Below are positions 35,209-42,930 of a stretch of 64,000 nt of DNA, one piece after another. Origin of the DNA: Halomarinibacterium sp041392205. GTDB taxonomy: Bacteria; Bacteroidota; Bacteroidia; Flavobacteriales; Flavobacteriaceae. The notes beneath the pieces were generated by a model. It was not told where the DNA came from and ran no database searches. It saw only the letters and a program-made list of their open reading frames with translations. The position numbers and the translations under genes are program-made. The stretch is from assembly GCA_041392205.1 (NCBI GenBank), contig JAWKMO010000005.1, forward strand, positions 1 to 64,000, in the 5' to 3' direction. Each line of letters begins with the position of its first letter. The stretch's first letter is position 1.

Positions 35209-36606
35209 CTAGTTATAATTTTCACCAAAAGTATGTGATATTTCAGTTAAAAGTCTCTTAATGTTTTGTTCTTTTTCCTTGGGGTAAATAAGTAATACAT
35301 TTTCTTTGTCAACTACTATAAAATCTGATATTCCTTCAATAACCACCAGTTTTTCTGAAGTGGTAAAAACCACATTTCCTTGGGCATTTTTAAAATAAGG
35401 TGTAGCTCTCACAATCGCATTTGCATGATCATCTTTTTCCAATTTATCGTGTAAGGCGCCCCAAGTTCCTAAATCATTCCAATCAAAAGTCGCTTTTTTT
35501 ACAAAAACATTTTCAGCTTTTTCTAAGATTCCATAATCGATGGAGATATTTTCAGCTTTTGAATAGTTTTCCTTGATAAATTTATTTTCTTCCGAAGTGT
35601 TATACACATCCATACCTTTTAAAAAAATCGCATACAATTCGGGCATTAATTCTTGAAAAGCTTTTACTATGCTAGCTGCACTCCATAAAAAAATACCCGC
35701 ATTCCAAAGAAAATTTCCTTCCTCTAAAAATTGCTTCGCTGTATCATAATCTGGTTTTTCTCTAAATTGTAGCACTGGCTTAATTTCAGAATTTTCAGTC
35801 TTATCACTTTCAATGTAGCCATACCCTGTATTTGGAAATGTGGGTTTAATTCCCAAAGTCATTAATATATCTTTTTCAGTACAGGACTTAAAACACATTT
35901 CAACATCTTTTTTAAAAGCTACTTCATCTTCAATCCAGTGATCGCTTGGAGCAACCAGCATTAATGCATCTGGATTTTCTTTGTAAATTTTTAATGCCGA
36001 AAGCAATATACAAGGTGCTGTATTACGCATAGTGGGCTCTAAAACTACTTGCCTTTGAGTGATTTTAGGAAGTTGTTCCAGACATAATTCCAGATAACGT
36101 TTATTGGTTAAGATTTGAATATTATTTGAAGGCACAATTTGTTCTAATCTGGAAAAGGTTTTTTGCAACAAACTCTGCCCTGTTCCCAACATATCGTGAA
36201 ACTGTTTTGGAAACTGGGTAGTGCTTATAGGCCAAAACCTTGAGCCAATACCCCCCGCCATAATGACTGCGTAATAATTCTTACTTCCTGCGTAGGCAGG
36301 AATCTCTTTTTTATTTTCCAAAACATATAGCTTATTATTTAAATTCCAATTCATATCAAATCTGTCCAAGAGGGATTCATTTCTTGGAATTAAATTTACT
36401 TCCATTCCCTTTTCCATTTCTTCATTTGTTTTTTCACGTTTCATTGCTAAAATTGCTGTTGTAAATTCTTCAAAATAAATCAGTTTATCACAATTATACT
36501 TTGCTGAAAATGAGTTTGGATATAGTTTAATTTTATGTTCTTTTACTCTTTCAGTTAAATTATTTGTAACACCTATATATAATACTTTATTTGCTTTGTT
36601 AGACAT
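35209..36606 (-). CDS. manC: mannose-1-phosphate guanylyltransferase with fused GIY-YIG fragment from an insertion
   Basis: A 465-residue chimera. Residues 109-465 are a GDP-mannose pyrophosphorylase: VIMAGGIGSRFWP nucleotide motif, VLEPTMRNTAPC, and VAPSDHW. Residues 1-~95 are a GIY-YIG nuclease fragment (VLYIGVTNNL, ERVKEH, LIYFEEF, MKREK) lacking its first strand, which lies upstream in frame (FWYVYV, no start codon). Residues 102-107 (IPAYAG) come from a palindromic repeat. An exact 20-bp duplication of manC sequence flanks the insert, so the fusion came from an insertion. The ATG at 36606 overlaps the stop of a leader ORF. Enzyme: GTP + mannose-1-P to GDP-mannose. Activity of the chimera is plausible but untested. 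Confidence 0.9.
   Translation of the reverse strand: MSNKANKVLYIGVTNNLTERVKEHKIKLYPNSFSAKYNCDKLIYFEEFTTAILAMKREKTNEEMEKGMEVNLIPRNESLLDRFDMNWNLNNKLYVLENKKEIPAYAGSKNYYAVIMAGGIGSRFWPISTTQFPKQFHDMLGTGQSLLQKTFSRLEQIVPSNNIQILTNKRYLELCLEQLPKITQRQVVLEPTMRNTAPCILLSALKIYKENPDALMLVAPSDHWIEDEVAFKKDVEMCFKSCTEKDILMTLGIKPTFPNTGYGYIESDKTENSEIKPVLQFREKPDYDTAKQFLEEGNFLWNAGIFLWSAASIVKAFQELMPELYAIFLKGMDVYNTSEENKFIKENYSKAENISIDYGILEKAENVFVKKATFDWNDLGTWGALHDKLEKDDHANAIVRATPYFKNAQGNVVFTTSEKLVVIEGISDFIVVDKENVLLIYPKEKEQNIKRLLTEISHTFGENYN
36264..36283. repeat. 20-bp direct repeat flanking manC insert, left copy
   Basis: TGACTGCGTAATAATTCTTA, identical to 36635-36654. It encodes the manC residues KNYYAV in the downstream reading frame and is interpreted as a target-site duplication. 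Confidence 0.95.
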
Positions 36607-36634
36607 TACATAAACATACCAAAAATCGTTATTT
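36284..36634 (-). mobile_element. 351-bp GIY-YIG insertion element in manC
   Basis: Sequence between two exact 20-bp direct repeats. It carries a GIY-YIG reading frame on the minus strand, whose first strand FWYVYV lies just inside the right boundary, and it ends at the left boundary in an inverted repeat (TTCCTGCGTAGGCAGGAA, 36285-36302). Removing it with one repeat copy (371 bp) restores the start MNKNYYAVIMAGG of manC, 3 bases after the SprT stop. No transposase or other gene is present. Mobility is inferred from the duplication. Confidence 0.85.
36285..36302. repeat. palindromic repeat B, copy 1
   Basis: TTCCTGCGTAGGCAGGAA: 7-base arms TTCCTGC/GCAGGAA with a GTAG loop. It forms the left end of the manC insert and codes for IPAYAG in the fusion. 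A related copy is at 38509-38528. Confidence 0.85.
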
Positions 36635-36659
36635 TGACTGCGTAATAATTCTTATTCAT
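36606..36659 (-). pseudogene. remnant of original manC start, now a 17-codon leader ORF
   Basis: From the ATG at 36659 the frame reads MNKNYYAVKITIFGMFM and stops. The first eight codons are the original manC N-terminus; the rest is insert sequence. Its TAA overlaps the ATG of the GIY-YIG/ManC chimera (TAATG at 36604-36608), so ribosomes ending here could reinitiate. It starts 3 bases after the SprT-like stop codon, the expected position for the next gene of the operon. Confidence 0.8.
36635..36654. repeat. 20-bp direct repeat flanking manC insert, right copy
   Basis: Same 20 bases as 36264-36283; adjacent bases differ on both sides, which fixes the duplication at exactly 20 bp. Confidence 0.95.
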
Positions 36660-36662
36660 AAC

Positions 36663-37259
36663 TTATTTTAAGTATTCAACTTCGGCATTAGGATTAAACA
36701 AATAGATTCTTCCCGTAGCCACTTCCGTGCATTCGTAGCGTTTTACTCTTTTATTTCCGCGCTTAAAAATTTTACCATTATAAAGTCTAAAGGCACCCCC
36801 ATAGGGTATTTCAAAGATATAGTTTTTATCGTTTACAGGATTGTACTGTTTTAAAGCTAACGATAATTTAGCATCGGTGTCGCTACTTGCCTTCGGATTT
36901 TTAAAATGAAGTGCAATTAAGGGTAGCAAGTTACTCGGGAAAATTTCTGGTCTAATAAAGGGAAGCATCATTTGTTGAAACGTGTATTTCCATTCTTCGC
37001 CGTGAGGCTTTATAAACCTTCCATATTTTTTGAATGCTGCCAAATGTGAAATTTCGTGGACAAGAGTAATAAGAAATTTATAGCTATTTAAAGTAGTATT
37101 CACCGTAATTTGATGGCTTCCATCGGGCATTTTACGATAATCCCCATGACGGGTCACACGTTCATTCACAATTTTTAAATGTACATGATATGCTTTTATA
37201 AGTTCAAAAATTGGGGCAACAGCTGCTTCGGGAAGATACTTTGTAAGTGTTTGTTTCAA
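36663..37259 (-). CDS. SprT-like zinc metallopeptidase domain protein
   Basis: About 198 residues. The HExxH motif is in LVHEISHLAAFKKYGRFIKPHGEEWK, followed by the H-containing PHGEEW that supplies the third ligand. The C-terminal part (YECTEVATGRIYLFNPNAEVEYLK) is a degenerate zinc-ribbon-like end with one Cys only. The frame opens at 37346 inside the VOC gene; a TTG at 37259 giving LKQTLTKYLPEAAV is the likelier start, 10 bases after the VOC stop. Family knowledge: SprT/Spartan domains act on DNA-bound proteins; the bacterial role is unclear. Confidence 0.82.
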   Translation of the reverse strand: MKQTLTKYLPEAAVAPIFELIKAYHVHLKIVNERVTRHGDYRKMPDGSHQITVNTTLNSYKFLITLVHEISHLAAFKKYGRFIKPHGEEWKYTFQQMMLPFIRPEIFPSNLLPLIALHFKNPKASSDTDAKLSLALKQYNPVNDKNYIFEIPYGGAFRLYNGKIFKRGNKRVKRYECTEVATGRIYLFNPNAEVEYLK

Positions 37260-37269
37260 AAGAAGATTT

Positions 37270-37650
37270 CTAAATTTTAAAATTGCCAAAATGCCACAAA
37301 ATTCCGGATGGGTCGTGCATAAAAAATTCTCTTCCCCACGATTCATTTCTTATTTCGGTAAAACGAACCCCTTTAAATTTATTTGAAAGATTTTTACTCA
37401 AAATCCATTGGTAAAATTCATCAAGGTTTTCAACTTCCAAAAAAAGCATCGAATTATTAATCCAATCTTTAACATAGTAATCTTGAAGATAAAACATTAA
37501 ATGGTCTTTTACTTTTACCAAACACATTTTTGAATCTATTTCAACAACCTCAAAACCCAATTCAGTGTAAAACTTTTTAGACAATTCAAAGTTTTTTGCA
37601 CCCATAAAGGTGCGTAATGATTTGGTTGAAAAGTCATTAAAATTTTTCAT
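37270..37650 (-). CDS. VOC/glyoxalase-fold family protein
   Basis: A 126-residue protein with the beta-alpha-beta-beta-beta repeats of the vicinal-oxygen-chelate fold (MGAKNFELSKKFYTELGFEVVEI; REFFMHDPSGILWHFGNF). The HDPSG-x-x-WHF end is common in this superfamily. Enzyme activity or drug-binding cannot be decided. It lies 2 bases after the SDR gene and upstream of the SprT-like gene. Confidence 0.85.
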   Translation of the reverse strand: MKNFNDFSTKSLRTFMGAKNFELSKKFYTELGFEVVEIDSKMCLVKVKDHLMFYLQDYYVKDWINNSMLFLEVENLDEFYQWILSKNLSNKFKGVRFTEIRNESWGREFFMHDPSGILWHFGNFKI

Positions 37651-37652
37651 TT

Positions 37653-38336
37653 TTAAGGCGTTGACTTAGAAACTTGAAGCACTTTTCCGTTGTAAAATTG
37701 ATTTCCATTTAAAGCAAAATCCATAATATATTTCCCCATTTCTTTAGCCGTTAAAGGGGCTTTATAACCAGGGAAAGCTTCCTCCAACATTTCAGTTTGT
37801 ACGGCTCCTAAAGCAAGTACATTAAAGGAAGGGCCTGTTTCCTTATATTCTTCAGCTAATACTTCTGTTAACGTAATTAAAGCTCCTTTGCTACTACTGT
37901 AAGCGGCTAAGCCAGGAAATTTTGCACTTCCCTGCACACCTCCCATACTACTAATATTTAACACATGGCCTTCTTTTTTCATAAAGGGAAGCACGGTTTG
38001 CGTCATCGCTGCGGCTCCAAAAACATTGACATCGTAGGCCTCCAGAAAATCTTCTCTTTTTAATTTTGAAAATGGCTTGTTGACTAAATACCCCGAATTA
38101 TTAATAAGTACATCCACTTGTTTCCATTCATTTTTAAAAAATTGGGATACCTTTTTTAAATCGAATGCACTGGTAATATCACAGGGCATGCACTGGCAAT
38201 TGGAAATATCCAATCCTGAAATAGGCACTTCGTTTCGTGAAAGCGCTAACACATTATGACCTGCATTGGTAAAAAGAGCTACCAATTCGTAGCCAATGCC
38301 GCGGCTGGTACCTGTAATGACGATGTTTTTATTCAT
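37653..38336 (-). CDS. short-chain dehydrogenase/reductase
   Basis: A 227-residue SDR. The cofactor motif is ITGTSRGIGYELV (TGxxxGIG), NNSG follows at ~85, catalytic Ser in LNISSMGG and the YxxxK pair in AAYSSSKGALITL. The C-terminal part is short, as in the classical subfamily. Substrate unknown. It starts the minus-strand run SDR-VOC-SprT-manC-DUF389; 195 bases separate it from pdhC, including repeat B. Confidence 0.92.
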   Translation of the reverse strand: MNKNIVITGTSRGIGYELVALFTNAGHNVLALSRNEVPISGLDISNCQCMPCDITSAFDLKKVSQFFKNEWKQVDVLINNSGYLVNKPFSKLKREDFLEAYDVNVFGAAAMTQTVLPFMKKEGHVLNISSMGGVQGSAKFPGLAAYSSSKGALITLTEVLAEEYKETGPSFNVLALGAVQTEMLEEAFPGYKAPLTAKEMGKYIMDFALNGNQFYNGKVLQVSKSTP

Positions 38337-38508
38337 CTGTATAAAATATAAATAAAGTGGAAGATGGAATGTCCAAATTATTTTTTGCTACTGAATTATA
38401 AATCTTTAAAGGGCATTTCATAGCTTAAAGATACACAAATCCCATTAGTTTCATTTTCTGAAAGTAATGGGATTCTAAAGTTAAAATCAAAACCATTTTG
38501 GCTCTTAG

Positions 38509-38528
38509 ATTCCTGCCTATACAGGAAT
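38509..38528. repeat. palindromic repeat B, copy 2, at pdhC 3' end
   Basis: ATTCCTGCCTATACAGGAAT: 7-base arms ATTCCTG/CAGGAAT around CCTATA, ending 3 bases from the pdhC stop codon. It may serve as a 3' end hairpin of the pdh operon. It shares the TTCCTGCCTA half with the copy in the manC insert. Confidence 0.8.
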
Positions 38529-38531
38529 GAA

Positions 38532-40127
38532 TTACACAAACATAGTAACGGGATTTTCTATATAATTTCTAAGGGTTTGTAAAAACTGAGCTCCTGTTGC
38601 TCCATCTACCGTTCTATGGTCACATGCTAATGTAACTGTCATGGTATTTCCAATAGCAATAGCACCGTTTTTTACCACTGGTTTTTGTATAATTGCTCCT
38701 ACAGAAAGAATAGCAGAATTGGGCTGATTGATAATGGAGGTAAATTCTTTGATACCAAACATTCCAAGATTAGAAACGGTAAAGGTACTCCCTTGCATTT
38801 CATCGGGAGTGAGTTTTTTATTTCTAGCTTTTCCGGCCAATTCTTTTACAGCAGCACCAATTTGTGAAAAAGTCATTTGGTCTGCAAATTTTAAAACGGG
38901 CACCAATAAACCGTCTTCTACTGCTACAGCGACCCCCAAATGAATGTGTTTTGCAATTTTGGTAACATCGCCAGCCCATTGGCTATTTACCCGTGGGTGT
39001 TTTCTTAATGCCATAGCACAAGCTTTAACCACCATATCGTTAAAAGAAACTTTCACCTCTGGATCACTGTTAATAGCATTTCTAGAAGCAATGGCATTGT
39101 CCATATCCAATTCTATGGTTAGGTAATAATGCGGTGCGGTAAACTTGGACTCTCCCAAACGCTTAGCAATGGTTTTACGCATTTGCGAATTCGTAACTTC
39201 TTCAAAGCTTTCTACCCCTACCGGAACATATGCCTGAACGCCACCAGCACCCGGTTCGTAATTTTCAATATCACTTTTTACAATTCGTCCATTTTCTCCA
39301 CTTCCTTTTACAGTTGCTAAATTGATCCCTTTTTCCTCAGCTATTTTTTTAGCCAATGGGGAAGCAAATATTCTACTACTTGAACTTGAACTTGAGCTTG
39401 AACCTGAACTTGAAGGAGAAGAGGCAATGGGCATTACACTTGCTTTACTTTCTACTTTTTCTTCTTTTGGTTGAGCTTCCGCTACTTTCGTTTCAGATGC
39501 AGGTTTTGAAGCTGTTAATGAAATTCCTGAAACATCGGTTCCGGCAGGACCAATAATGGCTAAAAGGGCATCTACTTTGGCTGATTCTCCTTCTTTGATT
39601 CCAATTTTTAAAAGGGTTCCACTGTAAAAGGATTCAAACTCCATAGTGGCTTTGTCGGTTTCAATTTCGGCAAGGATATCTCCCTCCTCTACTTTATCAC
39701 CTTCTTTCTTTAACCAAGTTGCCACAGTACCTTCTTCCATAGTATCACTCAAACGAGGCATCGTAATAATTTCAACACCATCGGGCAACGAGCTTGAAGA
39801 GGGGCTTTCAGTAACTTCTACTTTTTCTTCCGTTTTATTTTCAGATGTAGTTTTAGGGTTTCCATTCAATAAACCCGAAATATCCTCGCCTTCTTTTCCT
39901 ATAATGGCTAAAAGCGCATCTACTTTTGCTGTCTCTCCTTCTTTAATTCCAATGTGAAGCAATGTTCCTTCATAAAAGGACTCAAACTCCATGGTAGCTT
40001 TATCCGTTTCAATTTCGGCTAAAATATCTCCTTCCTTCACCTTATCACCCACTTTTTTGAGCCAATTTGCCACGGTTCCTTCTTCCATGGTATCGCTCAA
40101 ACGGGGCATCGTAATTACTTCTGCCAT
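38532..40127 (-). CDS. pdhC: pyruvate dehydrogenase E2, dihydrolipoamide acetyltransferase
   Basis: A 531-residue E2. Two lipoyl domains (residues ~1-78 and ~118-196) carry the lipoylated lysine in EIETDKATMEFESF. A Ser-rich linker follows, encoded by a hexamer repeat; then the peripheral-subunit binding domain (FASPLAKKIAEEKGINLATVKGSGENGRI) and the catalytic domain with the HRxxxDG motif (ACDHRTVDGATGA). Family knowledge: it transfers acetyl from E1 to CoA. It lies 3 bases after pdhA; E1 beta and E3 are outside the window. Confidence 0.95.
   Translation of the reverse strand: MAEVITMPRLSDTMEEGTVANWLKKVGDKVKEGDILAEIETDKATMEFESFYEGTLLHIGIKEGETAKVDALLAIIGKEGEDISGLLNGNPKTTSENKTEEKVEVTESPSSSSLPDGVEIITMPRLSDTMEEGTVATWLKKEGDKVEEGDILAEIETDKATMEFESFYSGTLLKIGIKEGESAKVDALLAIIGPAGTDVSGISLTASKPASETKVAEAQPKEEKVESKASVMPIASSPSSSGSSSSSSSSSRIFASPLAKKIAEEKGINLATVKGSGENGRIVKSDIENYEPGAGGVQAYVPVGVESFEEVTNSQMRKTIAKRLGESKFTAPHYYLTIELDMDNAIASRNAINSDPEVKVSFNDMVVKACAMALRKHPRVNSQWAGDVTKIAKHIHLGVAVAVEDGLLVPVLKFADQMTFSQIGAAVKELAGKARNKKLTPDEMQGSTFTVSNLGMFGIKEFTSIINQPNSAILSVGAIIQKPVVKNGAIAIGNTMTVTLACDHRTVDGATGAQFLQTLRNYIENPVTMFV
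39378..39413. repeat. hexanucleotide repeat in E2 linker
   Basis: Six units of ACTTGA (two with one change: GCTTGA, ACCTGA), coding strand TCAAGT, giving alternating Ser codons in the linker between the second lipoyl and peripheral domains. Unit changes would add or drop two serines without a frameshift. Confidence 0.85.
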
Positions 40128-40130
40128 AAT

Positions 40131-41129
40131 TTATAGTTTATGTGGTAAAAATGGATAATCTTCTTGTTGGTAGACGGTATCGTACATCACATTTTTTTCG
40201 GGCCAAGGGGAATTTTCAGCAAATTCTTCACATTCGGTTACCAAATCTTTTACCCTGTTGTCAATTACCTCAATATCTTTTTCGGTCGCCCATTTCTTTT
40301 CATAAATAGTATGCAATACATAAGAAATTGGGTCTTGCTCTTGCATTTTTGCTACTTCTTCTTTGGTACGATAATGCTGTGCATCACTCATGGAGTGCCC
40401 ACGATAGCGATAGGTTCTAATTTCTAAGAAGGTAGGGCCTTCTCCTTTACGAGCTCGAGAAATAGCTTCGTCCATTTCTTTTGCCACCACTTCGGGTTTC
40501 ATACCATCAACAGGGCGGCAAGGCATTTCATATCCTAAGCCCAATTTCCAAATTTCGGTATGGTTTGCGGTACGTGCTACGGAAGTTCCCATAGCATATC
40601 CATTATTTTCACAACAAAAAATCACTGGAAGTTTCCAAAGCATAGCTAGGTTAAAGGTTTCATGTAAGGAGCCTTGTCGTACCGCACCATCTCCCATAAA
40701 AGTAAGGGTTACGGCATCGTTACCTTGGTACTTATCTGCAAAGGCCAATCCTGCTCCTAATGGAATTTGTCCTCCCACAATTCCGTGACCTCCATAAAAA
40801 CGATGTTCCTTTGAAAAAATATGCATAGAACCGCCCAAGCCTTGAGAAGTTCCTGTGCCTTTTCCGTATAATTCTGCCATCACTTTTTTAGGATCTACCC
40901 CCATCCCAATAGGTTGAGGATGATTACGGTAGGCTGTAATCATTTTATCTTTGGTAAGATCCATAGCGTGTAATGATCCTGCTAATACTGCTTCTTGTCC
41001 ATTGTATAAGTGAAGAAATCCTCTTACTTTTTGATTGATGTATACTTGTGCGAGCTTGTCTTCAAACTTGCGCCAAAACAGCATATCCTCATACCATTTA
41101 AGGTAGGTTTGTTGGGTAATTTTTTTCAT
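40131..41129 (-). CDS. pdhA: pyruvate dehydrogenase E1 component, alpha subunit
   Basis: A 332-residue E1 alpha. The thiamine-diphosphate motif is GDGAVRQGSLHETFNLAMLWKLPVIFCCENNGYAMGT (GDG..NN), preceded by GGSMHIFSKEHRFYGGHGIVG; the C-terminal RYRGHSMSDAQHYR loop is complete. It decarboxylates pyruvate together with the beta subunit, which is not encoded here. Operon with pdhC downstream; a 128-base gap separates it from cdd. Confidence 0.95.
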   Translation of the reverse strand: MKKITQQTYLKWYEDMLFWRKFEDKLAQVYINQKVRGFLHLYNGQEAVLAGSLHAMDLTKDKMITAYRNHPQPIGMGVDPKKVMAELYGKGTGTSQGLGGSMHIFSKEHRFYGGHGIVGGQIPLGAGLAFADKYQGNDAVTLTFMGDGAVRQGSLHETFNLAMLWKLPVIFCCENNGYAMGTSVARTANHTEIWKLGLGYEMPCRPVDGMKPEVVAKEMDEAISRARKGEGPTFLEIRTYRYRGHSMSDAQHYRTKEEVAKMQEQDPISYVLHTIYEKKWATEKDIEVIDNRVKDLVTECEEFAENSPWPEKNVMYDTVYQQEDYPFLPHKL

Positions 41130-41257
41130 TTAGTTGAATTGCTATTGCTTCTGAAAAACAAATGTTGAAACAAAAATACGTTATTTGAAACTTCTATAAA
41201 ACTTCAATTTTAATAAAAAAGAAACGAAAACGTTCTCGAAATGAACTTTTCTTAAAA

Positions 41258-41740
41258 TTACAAGTAAGAACTGTCAAAAATTAAGGGAAGCAAACTTTTT
41301 ACTGAAGCTGCTTTCACTACATTTCCTTTTTCACCCATAAAATATAATTGAATGGGTGATTTCTGGTTTGCCTCGTATTCTGCCAGCGATTGTCTGCAAG
41401 CCCCGCAAGGAGGGATGGGTGTTTCATTGATGGTTCTAATAGGGCCCGCAGTAATGGCTAATACTTTGAAAGGTATTTTAGGAAATTTTGAACCTGCATA
41501 AAAAGCGGCAACCCGTTCTGCACAAAGCCCTGAAGGAAATGCTGCATTCTCTTGATTATTTCCTTGAATAATTTCACCATTTTCAAGTAAAATAGCAGCC
41601 CCTACGGTAAAATAAGAATAAGGCGCATATGCTTTTTTACGAGCCTCATGCGCCTTATTTAGTAATTTTTGAATTTCATCTGGAAGTTCTGAAATAGAAT
41701 CATAAACTTCTAGTGTTGTTTCAATTTTTAGGTGTTTCAC
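41258..41740 (-). CDS. cdd: cytidine deaminase
   Basis: A 160-residue zinc deaminase with the motif GLCAERVAAF (Cys-Ala-Glu) and PPCGACRQSLAEY, which supply the zinc ligands and catalytic glutamate of the short homotetrameric Cdd type. It converts cytidine and deoxycytidine to uridine forms in pyrimidine salvage. It lies 6 bases after porV in the same direction, an arrangement seen often in flavobacteria. Confidence 0.93.
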   Translation of the reverse strand: MKHLKIETTLEVYDSISELPDEIQKLLNKAHEARKKAYAPYSYFTVGAAILLENGEIIQGNNQENAAFPSGLCAERVAAFYAGSKFPKIPFKVLAITAGPIRTINETPIPPCGACRQSLAEYEANQKSPIQLYFMGEKGNVVKAASVKSLLPLIFDSSYL

Positions 41741-41746
41741 TAAATT

Positions 41747-42895
41747 TTAATATTCGTCATACTCATCTCCAAAGTTAAAGGTAAGACCAAAACGAAGCGT
41801 TCCTTCTAGTGGACTTCTCACCTTTGAAGTTGAGAATAAATAAGAAATATCAATATTAATTGCTGTGTATTTAAATCCTGCTCCTAGTGAAAGGAATTTT
41901 CTGGATCCTTTATCATCACTTTCATTAAAGTATCCTGTACGGAAGGCAAACACATCTTGATACCAATACTCGGCCCCTAATGCCCAAGTAAATTCTTTCA
42001 ATTCTTCGCTAAAACCATCTGGGGCATCCCCAAAGGATTTAAACATACCAGAAATAAAACTTGTGCTTTGATAATCATCAATAGCTTGCGATTGTTCTTC
42101 CGGAGTTAGGCCTTCAAGATCGGGAGGGGTAGGAACTAGTAATTTATTAAGCTGGGTGTTAACCGCTACTTTATTGTATTCATCTAAAATAAAATCGAAA
42201 CCACCTCCTAAGGCCAAATTAGTAGGAATGAAGTTTTCCTGTCCCACTTCATCATATTTTATTTTAGGTCCTATATTAGAAATATTAAATCCTGCTCTCC
42301 AACGGCCATCAAAATCATTATACGCAATTTCTTCACTTTGATAATAACCGGCGACATCCACGCCAAATGATCCCGCTGCAGAAGCATCTTCTGAGGAAGC
42401 TTGAATTTTAAGATCGGAACGTAAATAGCGCCCTGCCACTGCCATGGAAAAACGATCGCTTAAACGCAAGGCATAGGAAACATCAAAAGTTAATTCGTTT
42501 GGACTTTGAATTAAGGGTATTTGTTCTGCAGTATCTCTTAACTCAATATCCCCTAAGCTAAAATAACGGAAACTTGCCGCTACAGCACTTCTTTCATTAA
42601 TTCTATTATAATAGGTAAGGTTTCCTAAAAAAATATCGTTCACCAAATTACTTAAATAAGGGGTATAGGTAACTCCTACGCCTTGTTTTGAAATAGCAAA
42701 AGCATATTTTGCAGGGTTCCATTGTTGAGAAAAAGCATCTGGAGAGCTAGAGACACCTATATCTCCCATACCAGCCGCTCTTGCGTCTGCAGCAATTAAA
42801 AGAAAAGGGACACCAGTGGTAATAACTCTTTCACTTTGTCCATAAAAATTATAGAAAGAAAAACAGAATAAGGTAAAAGCAAAAATTTTCTTCAT
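41747..42895 (-). CDS. porV: type IX secretion outer membrane protein PorV (LptO)
   Basis: A 382-residue outer-membrane barrel of the PorV family. Signal peptide to ..FYGQ; mature start VITTGVPFLLIAADARAAGMGDIGVSSSPDAFSQQWNPAKYAF is diagnostic. Beta strands follow and the protein ends in FGLTFNFGDEYDEY. Family knowledge: PorV shuttles T9SS substrates to the attachment complex and works with PorU. The porU gene lies directly upstream (35 bases). Confidence 0.94.
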   Translation of the reverse strand: MKKIFAFTLFCFSFYNFYGQSERVITTGVPFLLIAADARAAGMGDIGVSSSPDAFSQQWNPAKYAFAISKQGVGVTYTPYLSNLVNDIFLGNLTYYNRINERSAVAASFRYFSLGDIELRDTAEQIPLIQSPNELTFDVSYALRLSDRFSMAVAGRYLRSDLKIQASSEDASAAGSFGVDVAGYYQSEEIAYNDFDGRWRAGFNISNIGPKIKYDEVGQENFIPTNLALGGGFDFILDEYNKVAVNTQLNKLLVPTPPDLEGLTPEEQSQAIDDYQSTSFISGMFKSFGDAPDGFSEELKEFTWALGAEYWYQDVFAFRTGYFNESDDKGSRKFLSLGAGFKYTAINIDISYLFSTSKVRSPLEGTLRFGLTFNFGDEYDEY

Positions 42896-42930
42896 GAGGT
42901 CATTATTTTGAGCAAATATAAATGTATTTT

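Noticed and set aside
35209..36606. GIY-YIG/ManC as an ancient, functional domain fusion
   Set aside because: The exact 20-bp duplication and the restored manC start after deletion show a recent insertion rather than an evolved two-domain protein.
39356..39556. 66-codon frame with NLNLSLNLNL repeats opposite pdhC
   Set aside because: It is the antisense reading of the serine-linker hexamer repeat.
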